Part shown: positions 6,896 to 12,776 of the stretch, in pieces
How the letters are laid out: the number at the start of each line of letters is the position of its first letter
Position numbering within the stretch: position 1 is the first letter of the stretch
NCBI GenBank assembly: GCA_025997675.1
Contig: BNUX01000080.1
Location: forward strand, 1-13,956
Direction of reading: 5' to 3'
Length of the DNA: 13,956 nucleotides
Origin: Spirochaetia bacterium
GTDB taxonomy: Bacteria; Spirochaetota; Spirochaetia; Treponematales; Breznakiellaceae
The notes under the pieces: generated by a model
What the model saw: only the letters and a program-made list of their open reading frames with translations
Told to the model about the DNA's origin: nothing
The model's database searches: none
Translations under genes and position numbers: made by a program

Positions 6896-7892
6896 GTTTG
6901 CTGCGGCAATTCTCTTCGCCCTGGTAATACTCTGCACCGGGGCGAGCCTTGGCAGTTCTTCTATCAGTCTCCTTGATACGGTGAGCGTGGTTTTTCATAA
7001 ACTGAGCGGGCGCCCTTTTAAAGAAGGGGCTGATCTTAAAATTGTATCCATCGTCTGGAGCCTGCGCCTGCCCAGGGCGATTCTTGCCTTCATAGTCGGC
7101 GGAGCCCTGGCGGTCAGCGGGACGGTGTTTCAGTCGGTGTTGAAAAATCCCCTGGCCTCCCCGTTTATCGTGGGTGTTTCCTCCGGGGCCTCCCTGGGCG
7201 CAGGATTGGTGATGCTCGGAGGACTCGCCCTGCCCTTAATCGGTGCGTTTACCCTGCCCATAGCGGGGTTTCTTTCCGGATTGACCACCGTGTTTTTTGT
7301 CATCTTCTGTGCGTCCAAAATAGATAAGACCCTCTCCAATAATACTATCATCCTCTTCGGGATGGTTTTTTCCCTCTTTGTAAACGCCATTCTTACCGCC
7401 ATGGTCGCGTTCTTCCGGGAGCAGCTTAAAAATCTGCTGTATTGGCAGATGGGCAGTTTTGCCCTCAAGGGCTGGAACCATGTGGGGTTAATGCTCCCCT
7501 TCCTCATTATCGGTATCCTTGGGACCATCGGGTATACGAAGGAAATGGATATTCTCACCTTTGGTGATGAGCAGGCAAAGTCAATCGGGGTAAATACCCG
7601 GGGCTTACGGATACGGTTACTGTTATTTTCAACGATACTAACCGGCGGGGCGGTTGCTTTAAGCGGCGTTATCGGCTTCGTCGATCTTATTGCCCCCCAT
7701 TTGGCGCGGAAGATGGTAGGGGCAAAGCATAAACAGGTAATCCCCATGGCGTTTATTATCGGCGGGTCCCTCCTGGTGGTGACCGACCTCTTGGCAAGAA
7801 CCGTTGTGTCTCCCCAGGAACTTCCGGTGGGGGCGGTCACCGCAATTATCGGGGCGCCTTTTTTTGCGTGGGTATACTTTAGGAAGAAATGA
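6879..7892 (+). CDS. btuC: Corrinoid ABC transporter permease BtuC
   Basis: This 337-residue inner-membrane permease of the FecCD/BtuC family probably has nine or ten transmembrane segments. Family motifs are clear: LRLPRAILAFIVGGALAVSG, the block QSVLKNPLASPFIVGVSSGA, GVIGFVDLIAPHLAR (the region that contacts the ATPase), and ELPVGAVTAIIGAPFFAW near the C-terminus. The ATG at 6879 is chosen over an upstream in-frame start because it begins MKITGKFAAAIL, gives the usual family length, and has TGAGG upstream. It overlaps the end of btuF by 17 bases, indicating translational coupling. The permease would form a homodimer working with the BtuD ATPase encoded next. Specificity for corrinoid rather than siderophore is inferred from the operon. 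Confidence 0.88.
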   Translation: MKITGKFAAAILFALVILCTGASLGSSSISLLDTVSVVFHKLSGRPFKEGADLKIVSIVWSLRLPRAILAFIVGGALAVSGTVFQSVLKNPLASPFIVGVSSGASLGAGLVMLGGLALPLIGAFTLPIAGFLSGLTTVFFVIFCASKIDKTLSNNTIILFGMVFSLFVNAILTAMVAFFREQLKNLLYWQMGSFALKGWNHVGLMLPFLIIGILGTIGYTKEMDILTFGDEQAKSIGVNTRGLRIRLLLFSTILTGGAVALSGVIGFVDLIAPHLARKMVGAKHKQVIPMAFIIGGSLLVVTDLLARTVVSPQELPVGAVTAIIGAPFFAWVYFRKK

Positions 7893-7893
7893 T

Positions 7894-8661
7894 ATGTTGG
7901 AAATAAAAAGTTTATACAGCGGATACAATGGCACGGATGTTATTAGGGACATCAGTTTTACGGTGGATAAGGGGGAGGTCTTCTTTATTGTGGGACCCAA
8001 CGGATGCGGTAAAACCACCCTGCTAAAATCCATTGCCAATATTCTCAGTTACCGGGGAACCGTTACCCTGGATGGCCGGGAGACAGCTTCCTTCAGCAGA
8101 AAAAACCTTGCAAAGAAAATAGCATTGATGAGCCAGACTTCCGAAATTTATTTCCCCTACAGCGTATACGATACGGTCTCCCTGGGCCGGTACGCCTACT
8201 CCCAGGGGTTCATGCGGAATCTTTCCGATACGGATACTGAAATTATAGAAACCGCCATCAAGCGGCTGGGACTTGCCGATGTAAGGGACCGGATGATAAA
8301 CGAATTATCCGGCGGCCAACTCCAACGGGTGTTTCTGGCCCGGACCCTGGCGCAGAACCCCGACATCATTCTGCTGGATGAGCCGACCAACCACCTGGAC
8401 CTGAAACATCAGGTAGAATTACTGCACTATCTGATAAGCTGGGCAAAGGAAAACAATAAAACGGTTATCGGGGTGCTACACGACCTTAATCTGGCCCGCA
8501 GTTTTGCGGACACCGCCGCGATTATGTCTGAAGGGAAGCTGGTCGCCCAAGGTAACCCTGAAACGGTTCTGTCAGGCGAAACCTTAAAAACGGTGTATGA
8601 CATGGACATCCGCGCGTTCATGCTGGAATCCCTGGAAAACTGGAGGAATACTCATGTCTGA
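7894..8661 (+). CDS. btuD: Corrinoid ABC transporter ATPase BtuD
   Basis: This 255-residue cytoplasmic ATPase powers import through BtuC. All ABC motifs are present: Walker A GPNGCGKT (34-41), Q-loop Gln81, signature LSGGQLQ (138-144), Walker B IILLDE (158-163) followed by PTNHLD, and the switch His196 in VLHDLN. The family is the BtuD/FecE/FhuC type. The ATG at 7894 is preferred over an upstream in-frame ATG because the protein then begins MLEIKSLYSGY, the normal family start, with AGGAAG upstream. It lies one base after the btuC stop. The last codons overlap the cobU start, so import and salvage genes are translated as one unit. No motif residue appears to be missing. Confidence 0.9.
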   Translation: MLEIKSLYSGYNGTDVIRDISFTVDKGEVFFIVGPNGCGKTTLLKSIANILSYRGTVTLDGRETASFSRKNLAKKIALMSQTSEIYFPYSVYDTVSLGRYAYSQGFMRNLSDTDTEIIETAIKRLGLADVRDRMINELSGGQLQRVFLARTLAQNPDIILLDEPTNHLDLKHQVELLHYLISWAKENNKTVIGVLHDLNLARSFADTAAIMSEGKLVAQGNPETVLSGETLKTVYDMDIRAFMLESLENWRNTHV

Positions 8662-9166
8662 AATCATACTGATCTCAGGAGGCATTAAGTCGGGAAAATC
8701 CCGCCGCGCCCTGGATATAGCCCTGGGGGAATGGCGGGTCTCCCCGGAACTGCCGGTTTCTTTTATCGCCACCGCGGAAGCCCTGGACGATGAAATGAAG
8801 CTTCGCATAAAGCGGCATCAGGAAGAACGCCTTGGGCTTGGGTTTACTACCATTGAGGAGCCCCTGGAACTGGACCGGGCAATTGCCGCAGCGGGACAGC
8901 GGGCATTGGTAGACTGTCTGGCCCTGTGGGTTAACAACATCATGTACTATAAACGGGAGGACGATTTCCCCCGGCTCCTGGATTCTTCGATTAGCAACAT
9001 GAAGGATTGTATCCTGGTGACCAATGAGACCGGGCTGGGAAATGTTCCCTTCGATGAAACCACCCGGCGATATAACCTGCTAATAGCCGAGGCAAACCGC
9101 AGAATCGCTGCGGCTGCGGATAGGGTAGAGTTCATGGTTTCCGGTATTCCTCTGAGGGTTAAATAG
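8654..9166 (+). CDS. cobU: Adenosylcobinamide kinase / guanylyltransferase CobU
   Basis: This 170-residue bifunctional enzyme phosphorylates adenosylcobinamide and transfers GMP to it, making the activated AdoCbi-GDP. The P-loop GGIKSGKS lies at 9-16. IATAEALDDEM and RIKRHQEER (51-59) follow; His55 corresponds to the histidine that carries GMP in Salmonella CobU. LVDCLALWVNN and LVTNETGLGNVPFDETTRRY are the other diagnostic blocks. The length is close to the usual 170-185. The ATG at 8654 is supported by GGAGGA upstream and overlaps the btuD stop by eight bases. Within the operon it activates cobinamide that is imported directly or released by the CbiR-like enzyme encoded next. Confidence 0.92.
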   Translation: MSEIILISGGIKSGKSRRALDIALGEWRVSPELPVSFIATAEALDDEMKLRIKRHQEERLGLGFTTIEEPLELDRAIAAAGQRALVDCLALWVNNIMYYKREDDFPRLLDSSISNMKDCILVTNETGLGNVPFDETTRRYNLLIAEANRRIAAAADRVEFMVSGIPLRVK

Positions 9167-9909
9167 TGCGCCTGGTGGTTCCCTCCTGGGTTATCCCCGG
9201 AACCTACCTGGAAAATCTGCGCTTCCTTGCAGATAAGCCGGATGTACAGGGGGTAGAATTACTGTTTTTTATCTATAACGGCGAAATCCGGGATCAGCTT
9301 GACGCCGAATGGGATGGCATAGGGCAATTCGCGGATCGCTTTGTCTTTACCGCCCATCTGCCGGATCCCCTTTTGCCGGAACACGAGGAACTGGTGCACC
9401 GGCTTAATCCTCTGGTGCGTAACTTTATTGTTCACCCCGGACCGCCGGAAAACGCCCCGGCCTTGGGAACATTGGTTAATAGCTGGGCAAAAAAATGCCC
9501 TGGGTCATCCCGCCGCTTCCTCGTGGAGAACACAAACCCCGGCAGGCTTGAGGCGTTGCTGCCCCACCTTGCCGGGGATGTGGGACTCTGTATGGACACG
9601 GGGCATCTGCTCCTGGACGGAAAAAGTCCGGCGGATTTTTTTGCAAAGCACCGGGAGCGTATCGGGGAGATACACCTCCACGGCCTTGACCGGGAAAAGG
9701 CCGCCCTTGACGGACGGCTGCCGGATCACCGGCCGGTGCGGGCAACGGAACAATGGTTCGGGGAACTGTTCCCCCTGCTTAAGGATTTTGCCGGAATCAT
9801 TAACATGGAAGTTTTTTCTTGGGAAGAAGCGGCCGCCGGTATATATACACTCAATGAGGAGAGTAAACATGGAAAACATAAAAACGGCGATGGAAGCTCA
9901 TTTGGATGA
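9166..9909 (+). CDS. cbiR: CbiR-like cobamide-remodelling TIM-barrel enzyme
   Basis: This 247-residue protein belongs to the sugar-phosphate isomerase/AP endonuclease 2 TIM-barrel superfamily. Probable metal ligands fall on successive strand ends: Glu31 (GVELLFF), His64 (FTAHLPD), His90 (VHPGP), Glu121 (FLVENT), Asp144 and His147 (MDTGH), His170 and His172 (IHLHG), Asp187/His188 and Glu215 (INMEVF). CbiR, described from Akkermansia muciniphila, is a member of this superfamily that hydrolyses the phosphoribosyl bond in the cobamide nucleotide loop, starting lower-ligand exchange. Placement between cobU and cobT is what suggests CbiR over another isomerase; no alignment was possible here. The GTG start shares one base with the cobU stop and has GAGGG seven bases upstream. 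The last 41 bases overlap cobT. The polar tail after about residue 232 is probably a by-product of that overlap. Confidence 0.75.
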   Translation: MRLVVPSWVIPGTYLENLRFLADKPDVQGVELLFFIYNGEIRDQLDAEWDGIGQFADRFVFTAHLPDPLLPEHEELVHRLNPLVRNFIVHPGPPENAPALGTLVNSWAKKCPGSSRRFLVENTNPGRLEALLPHLAGDVGLCMDTGHLLLDGKSPADFFAKHRERIGEIHLHGLDREKAALDGRLPDHRPVRATEQWFGELFPLLKDFAGIINMEVFSWEEAAAGIYTLNEESKHGKHKNGDGSSFG

Positions 9910-10918
9910 TCTTACCAAACCACGGGGCAGCTTGGGGAAACTGGAAACCTATTGCGTTAAGATGGCGGCAATACAGAACAAGGTTCCGCCCAAGCTTGAG
10001 AAAAAGGGTATCTACGTATTTGCGGGGGATCACGGTATCGCCGCAGAAGGGGTGTCACTGTATCCCCAGGAGGTTTCCCGGCAGATGGTGTTCAACATCC
10101 TTGCGGGCGGCGCGGGGATAAACGCACTGGCGAAGGGATGCGGCTGGGAAGTCAGTCTGGTAGATGCCGGGGTGATCGGGGAAGACTTTCCCCCGGATGT
10201 AGAACTGAAACCGGTGTGTTCCTTTATACGGGCGCGGATCTGCCAAGGCAGCAGGAATAGTTTTAAGGAGGATGCCCTTACAATGGAGGAAACTGAAAAG
10301 GCATTGGCCCGCGGTAAAGAGCTGGCGCAGGATGCGGCGGACCGGGGGCTGGATATGATCGCCATCGGGGACCTGGGTATCGGCAACACCAGTACTGCGG
10401 CAGCAATGCTGGTGGCGGCGGGGTTTAGTATTAATGATGTGGTAGACCGGGGAACCGGCATTGATAAAGCAATGCTGGAGCATAAGCGGTTTATCGTACA
10501 GGGGGCGGTGAAAAACCGGAATCCGCCGCCTAAGGACGGGAAGGCCATTCTTCAAAAACTTGGCTCCGCAGACTTTGCCATGATGGCCGGCCTCATCCTG
10601 GGGCTTGAGGGCAGGGGCATTGCCTGCGTGCTTGACGGGTTCCCGGTAAGTTCCGCCGCCTATATGGCGTATCTGATAACCCCCAAGGTTCGGGACTGGC
10701 TTTTCGCGGGGCATCTTTCCAAGGTTGCCGGGCACAAGCCGCTCTTGGAAAAGATGGGGCTGGAACCCATCGTGGATCTTGATATGCGCCTGGGGGAAGG
10801 TACCGGCGCGGTTATCGGCGGACATATCATTGGGTTGGGTGTCCGGGCGGCCCGGGAAATGGCGTCCTTCTCCCAAGGCCATGTTTCGGATACCGAAAAG
10901 GCGGAAGAAAAGTATTAA
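9869..10918 (+). CDS. cobT: Nicotinate-nucleotide:base phosphoribosyltransferase CobT
   Basis: This 349-residue cytoplasmic enzyme activates the lower-ligand base by transferring ribose phosphate from nicotinate mononucleotide, giving an alpha-riboside phosphate for CobS. Family blocks are in order: LTKPRGSLGKLE near the N-terminus, FAGDHGIAAEGVSLYPQEVSRQM, GDLGIGNTSTAAAM, VDRGTGID, and LDMRLGEGTGAV, where Glu310 matches the catalytic Glu317 of Salmonella CobT. Length is typical. A much longer reading frame is open upstream, but it runs through cbiR in another frame. The ATG at 9869 is chosen for its strong GAGGAG site and conserved start. It overlaps cbiR by 41 bases. The lower-ligand base preference cannot be read from the sequence, and no base-synthesis genes are present. 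Confidence 0.93.
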   Translation: MENIKTAMEAHLDDLTKPRGSLGKLETYCVKMAAIQNKVPPKLEKKGIYVFAGDHGIAAEGVSLYPQEVSRQMVFNILAGGAGINALAKGCGWEVSLVDAGVIGEDFPPDVELKPVCSFIRARICQGSRNSFKEDALTMEETEKALARGKELAQDAADRGLDMIAIGDLGIGNTSTAAAMLVAAGFSINDVVDRGTGIDKAMLEHKRFIVQGAVKNRNPPPKDGKAILQKLGSADFAMMAGLILGLEGRGIACVLDGFPVSSAAYMAYLITPKVRDWLFAGHLSKVAGHKPLLEKMGLEPIVDLDMRLGEGTGAVIGGHIIGLGVRAAREMASFSQGHVSDTEKAEEKY

Positions 10919-11733
10919 TGTTCGACCGCTTTCTTTCAACCCTCAGCATTGTTTCACGCATACCGGTTAAGGTCAAATTTACCTTTGATCCTTCCCGGAT
11001 GGATTACTATCTTCCCATCACGGGGGTGTGTCCGGCCCTGGTAGGATTGCTGGGAGCCGGGGGATGTTCCCTGCTGTGGGATAATCCCCTCTTAACCGGT
11101 ATCATCGTTCTTATTGCGCAGTATTGCTGTTTTAATCTTTTTCATCTGGACGGCCTCATGGATACCGCCGATGCCTTTCTGGGCTCGGCGGACAAAGAGA
11201 AACGGCAGGCCATATTGAAGGATTCCCGGATCGGTGTGTATGGATTCTTCGCAGGGTTCGCCGACCTTGCCCTTAAAACCGCGCTCCTCTGCGCCCTTGC
11301 CCCCCTTGTTTTCCGCTATCCTGCGGCAATACTGGCCTATCCCCTATGCGGTAGATTCGCCGCGTCCCTGATCCCCTGCATGACGGGTCCCGCAAACTCA
11401 GGCGGCCTCGGGGCGCTGACCAGGGACTCTTTGCCGGTCCGCTGTATCCTGGGCCTTATCACCGGCTTCCTGCTCTGGCTGCCCCTTGCCTGGGGCCTCT
11501 TAAAGCTTGCCGCCCTGATTATCCCTTTGCGTTTTGAGACGGGCTTTTTTGGAGCGGCGGCTTCTCCGGCGCTCCTGATTCCGGGACTATCCCTGGTGAT
11601 AGGCCCTCTCACCGCGCTGTTTTATGCCCGGCTGTATAAAAAATCCCTGGGGGGGTATACCGGGGATGCCCTGGGTGCAGCGGTGGAAACGGCGGAAATC
11701 ATCTATCTAATGGCGGCCCACATCATTCTTTGA
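10918..11733 (+). CDS. cobS: Adenosylcobinamide-GDP ribazoletransferase (cobamide synthase) CobS
   Basis: This 271-residue inner-membrane enzyme joins AdoCbi-GDP to the alpha-riboside (phosphate), the last assembly step. The metal-binding motif FHLDGLMDTADAF lies near 77-89, followed by KDSRIGVYGF near 101-110. GGYTGDALGAAVE near the C-terminus is the second family signature. Several hydrophobic helices span the rest. Length is slightly above the common 245-260. Its ATG overlaps the cobT stop (TAATG), indicating coupling. It is the last recognisable gene of the operon; no terminator was found between it and repeat array 2. An alpha-ribazole phosphatase (CobC) and a corrinoid adenosyltransferase are not in the window, so those steps must be encoded elsewhere. 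Confidence 0.93.
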   Translation: MFDRFLSTLSIVSRIPVKVKFTFDPSRMDYYLPITGVCPALVGLLGAGGCSLLWDNPLLTGIIVLIAQYCCFNLFHLDGLMDTADAFLGSADKEKRQAILKDSRIGVYGFFAGFADLALKTALLCALAPLVFRYPAAILAYPLCGRFAASLIPCMTGPANSGGLGALTRDSLPVRCILGLITGFLLWLPLAWGLLKLAALIIPLRFETGFFGAAASPALLIPGLSLVIGPLTALFYARLYKKSLGGYTGDALGAAVETAEIIYLMAAHIIL

Positions 11734-11789
11734 ATTCATTCGCTCAGTAATATCCACCGAAAGCCCTAGTAGTGCCAACCGAACCCTTT

Positions 11790-11957
11790 GACATCGAAGT
11801 CAAAGGCGTTGACATCGAAGTCAAAGGCGTTGACATCGAAGTCAAAGGCGTTGACATCGAAGTCAAAGGCGTTGATATCGATGTCGGAGGCGTTGACATC
11901 GATGTCGGAGGCGTTGACATCGATGTCGGAGGCGTTGACATCGATGTTGGTGGGTAA
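11790..11957. repeat. 21-bp tandem repeat array 2 (two sub-types)
   Basis: Eight head-to-tail 21-bp units start 57 bases after the cobS stop. Units 1-4 are identical: GACATCGAAGTC then AAAGGCGTT. Units 5-8 switch to a second type: GACATCGATGTC then GGAGGCGTT, with small changes in the first and last. The 12-bp core of the second type is a perfect palindrome, so dyad centres repeat every two helical turns. One plus frame (GTG at 11772, stop at 11957) would encode 61 residues of VDIEVKG and VDIDVGG heptapeptides, but it has no ribosome binding site. The minus strand is also open through the array. No spacers are present, so this is not CRISPR. Confidence 0.9.
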
Positions 11958-12075
11958 GCAAGTATGCGCTCGCCCTGAGGGGAGGGGCTTGCCGGACTCA
12001 TCCCGGAGCAGTTTGGAACTATAAAATCCGTTACATTGAGGCTTTTGGCAAATTCCTTACATGGGGCTGACACTG
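11958..12075. other. Non-coding flank between repeat array 2 and the vapC break
   Basis: These bases hold no supported gene. They lie between the end of the repeat array and the point near 12075 where the PIN-toxin similarity stops. The minus-strand frame entering from the toxin side reads on through the array, but in a different frame from the toxin and with only a GTG start lacking a ribosome binding site. The stretch may belong to whatever insertion or deletion truncated the toxin gene. No terminal inverted repeats were found. Confidence 0.35.
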
Positions 12076-12120
12076 TTCGAGAACGTTAATTACGATATTC
12101 GTATCAATATAGACCGTCAT
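12031..12120 (-). pseudogene. Truncated PIN-domain toxin (VapC-type) remnant
   Basis: Reading minus from 12120, the frame begins MTVYIDTNIVINVLE, the classic N-terminus of a PIN-domain ribonuclease toxin, with Asp6 of the DTN motif being the first acidic active-site residue. After about 15 residues (near 12076) the similarity ends and the frame stops at 12031. A normal VapC is 120-140 residues, so about 90% of the protein is missing and no activity is expected. Its ATG overlaps the antitoxin stop in an ATGA arrangement, as in intact vapBC modules. The break borders the flank of repeat array 2. Confidence 0.65.
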
Positions 12121-12263
12121 TGCCGGGACAACCGTTCTTCCCGCGCTTCTTCGAGGGAGACCGGGTTATCCGCCGTAAGTCCTATAAGCCGGTTGAAAGC
12201 GGCGCGTTTTTTTTCCTTTTCCGCCTTAGATACCGCCTCATTTGGCGCCTGGTGTCCTGCATC
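12117..12263 (-). pseudogene. VapB-type antitoxin C-terminal remnant
   Basis: The minus frame from 12263 to 12117 encodes 48 residues: a helical charged segment (EAVSKAEKEKKRAAFNRLIG) and then NPVSLEEAREERLSRQ, ending at a TGA that overlaps the toxin ATG. The NPxSLEEARxERLxRQ tail is typical of small antitoxins paired with PIN toxins. The expected N-terminus is missing: no ATG, GTG or TTG precedes it in frame before an upstream stop. The frame emerges exactly where the HTH gene stops, so its N-terminal part was probably lost by deletion. An ATG overlapping the HTH stop exists, but in another frame. An eight-A run at 12207-12214 (minus strand) lies inside. Confidence 0.6.
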
Positions 12264-12582
12264 ATTGATTATTTTCCCTCATTCGGTTAAATACGCTTAA
12301 AACGGCCTTGAGATTGTCATCCGCATACTGCTGCAAAATGTCTTTTTCCGTATTGGACAGAAAGGAATCTGCTCTGAAAAGCTCATAGGGTTCAATATTA
12401 AGTGCCGAGGCAAGCCTTACCAGTGTACACGGCGAAAGCCACGCCTTGGATCGTTCAATATCGCTTAAAAAATTGGTGGATATATCCAGTTTCCCCGCCA
12501 GAGTCATTTGGGACATATTATTTTGCTGTCTGAAACGCTTGATATTACCGCTCAATATCCTTCGCAATTCCCATTCTTCCAT
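12262..12582 (-). CDS. XRE-family helix-turn-helix transcriptional regulator
   Basis: This 106-residue DNA-binding protein has a Cro/C1-type HTH at about residues 9-65. IKRFRQQNNMSQMTLAGKLDISTNFLSDIERSK contains the two recognition helices, and SPCTLVRLASALNIEPYELF completes the five-helix domain. The C-terminal tail (NTEKDILQQYADDNLKAVLSVF) is probably a dimerisation helix. The ATG at 12582 is preferred to a TTG one codon upstream because AAGG stands eight bases before it. Minus-strand promoter elements are visible: TTGAAA at 12628-12633 and TAAAAT at 12604-12609, 18 bases apart. The gene is divergent from the Ig-like lipoprotein and upstream of the antitoxin remnant. It may regulate itself and the lipoprotein, or be the surviving regulator of a lost module. 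Confidence 0.85.
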   Translation of the reverse strand: MEEWELRRILSGNIKRFRQQNNMSQMTLAGKLDISTNFLSDIERSKAWLSPCTLVRLASALNIEPYELFRADSFLSNTEKDILQQYADDNLKAVLSVFNRMRENNQ

Positions 12583-12595
12583 CAAATCAACCTTA

Positions 12596-12672
12596 TATCG
12601 AAAATTTTAACTAATAGCTTGACAGGATTTCAAACAGATATTAGTGTGAAATATCGGTAATATCGAAATTTT
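12596..12672. promoter_or_regulatory. Divergent promoter region with repeated operator-like motif
   Basis: The motif TATCGAAA(A)TTTT occurs twice on the plus strand, at 12596-12608 and 12661-12672. The first copy covers the -10 region of the minus-strand promoter. A perfect -35 hexamer TTGACA (12619-12624) points toward the lipoprotein, with a weak -10 (TAGTGT, 12642-12647) after 17 bases. GATATT and AATATC form a dyad at 12637-12655. These are plausible operators for the adjacent HTH regulator. Confidence 0.45.
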
Positions 12673-12744
12673 GGGAGTAGATTTAGGAAATCAGTTAAAA
12701 CCTGCCTTTGTGGGTGGGTAGTTTAAGGGGAGAAGATTCCAATG

Positions 12745-12762
12745 TGTATGAAAATTCATACA
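12745..12762. promoter_or_regulatory. 8-bp dyad just upstream of the lipoprotein ribosome binding site
   Basis: TGTATGAA (12745-12752) and TTCATACA (12755-12762) are perfect inverted repeats separated by AA. The dyad abuts AAAAGGAG and ends 14 bases before the ATG at 12777. With only two bases between arms it suits a dimeric DNA-binding protein better than an RNA hairpin. Confidence 0.4.
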
Positions 12763-12776
12763 AAAGGAGTTTGAGA

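Noticed and set aside
9341..9868. N-terminal extension of CobT by 176 residues
   Set aside because: The extension lies in the wrong frame of the CbiR-like gene and is Cys/Trp/Arg-rich nonsense; CobT begins at 9869 with a good ribosome binding site.
11649..11655. Second phase-variable G tract, inside cobS
   Set aside because: Only seven Gs, in frame, and coding for the conserved GGYTGD motif; too short for strong slippage.
11744..12073. 109-codon minus-strand gene covering array 2
   Set aside because: It has a GTG start without a ribosome binding site, low complexity through the array, and lies out of frame with the PIN-toxin remnant.
12061..12300. 79-codon plus-strand gene
   Set aside because: It is antisense to the antitoxin and toxin remnants, whose minus-strand readings match known families; the plus reading matches nothing.
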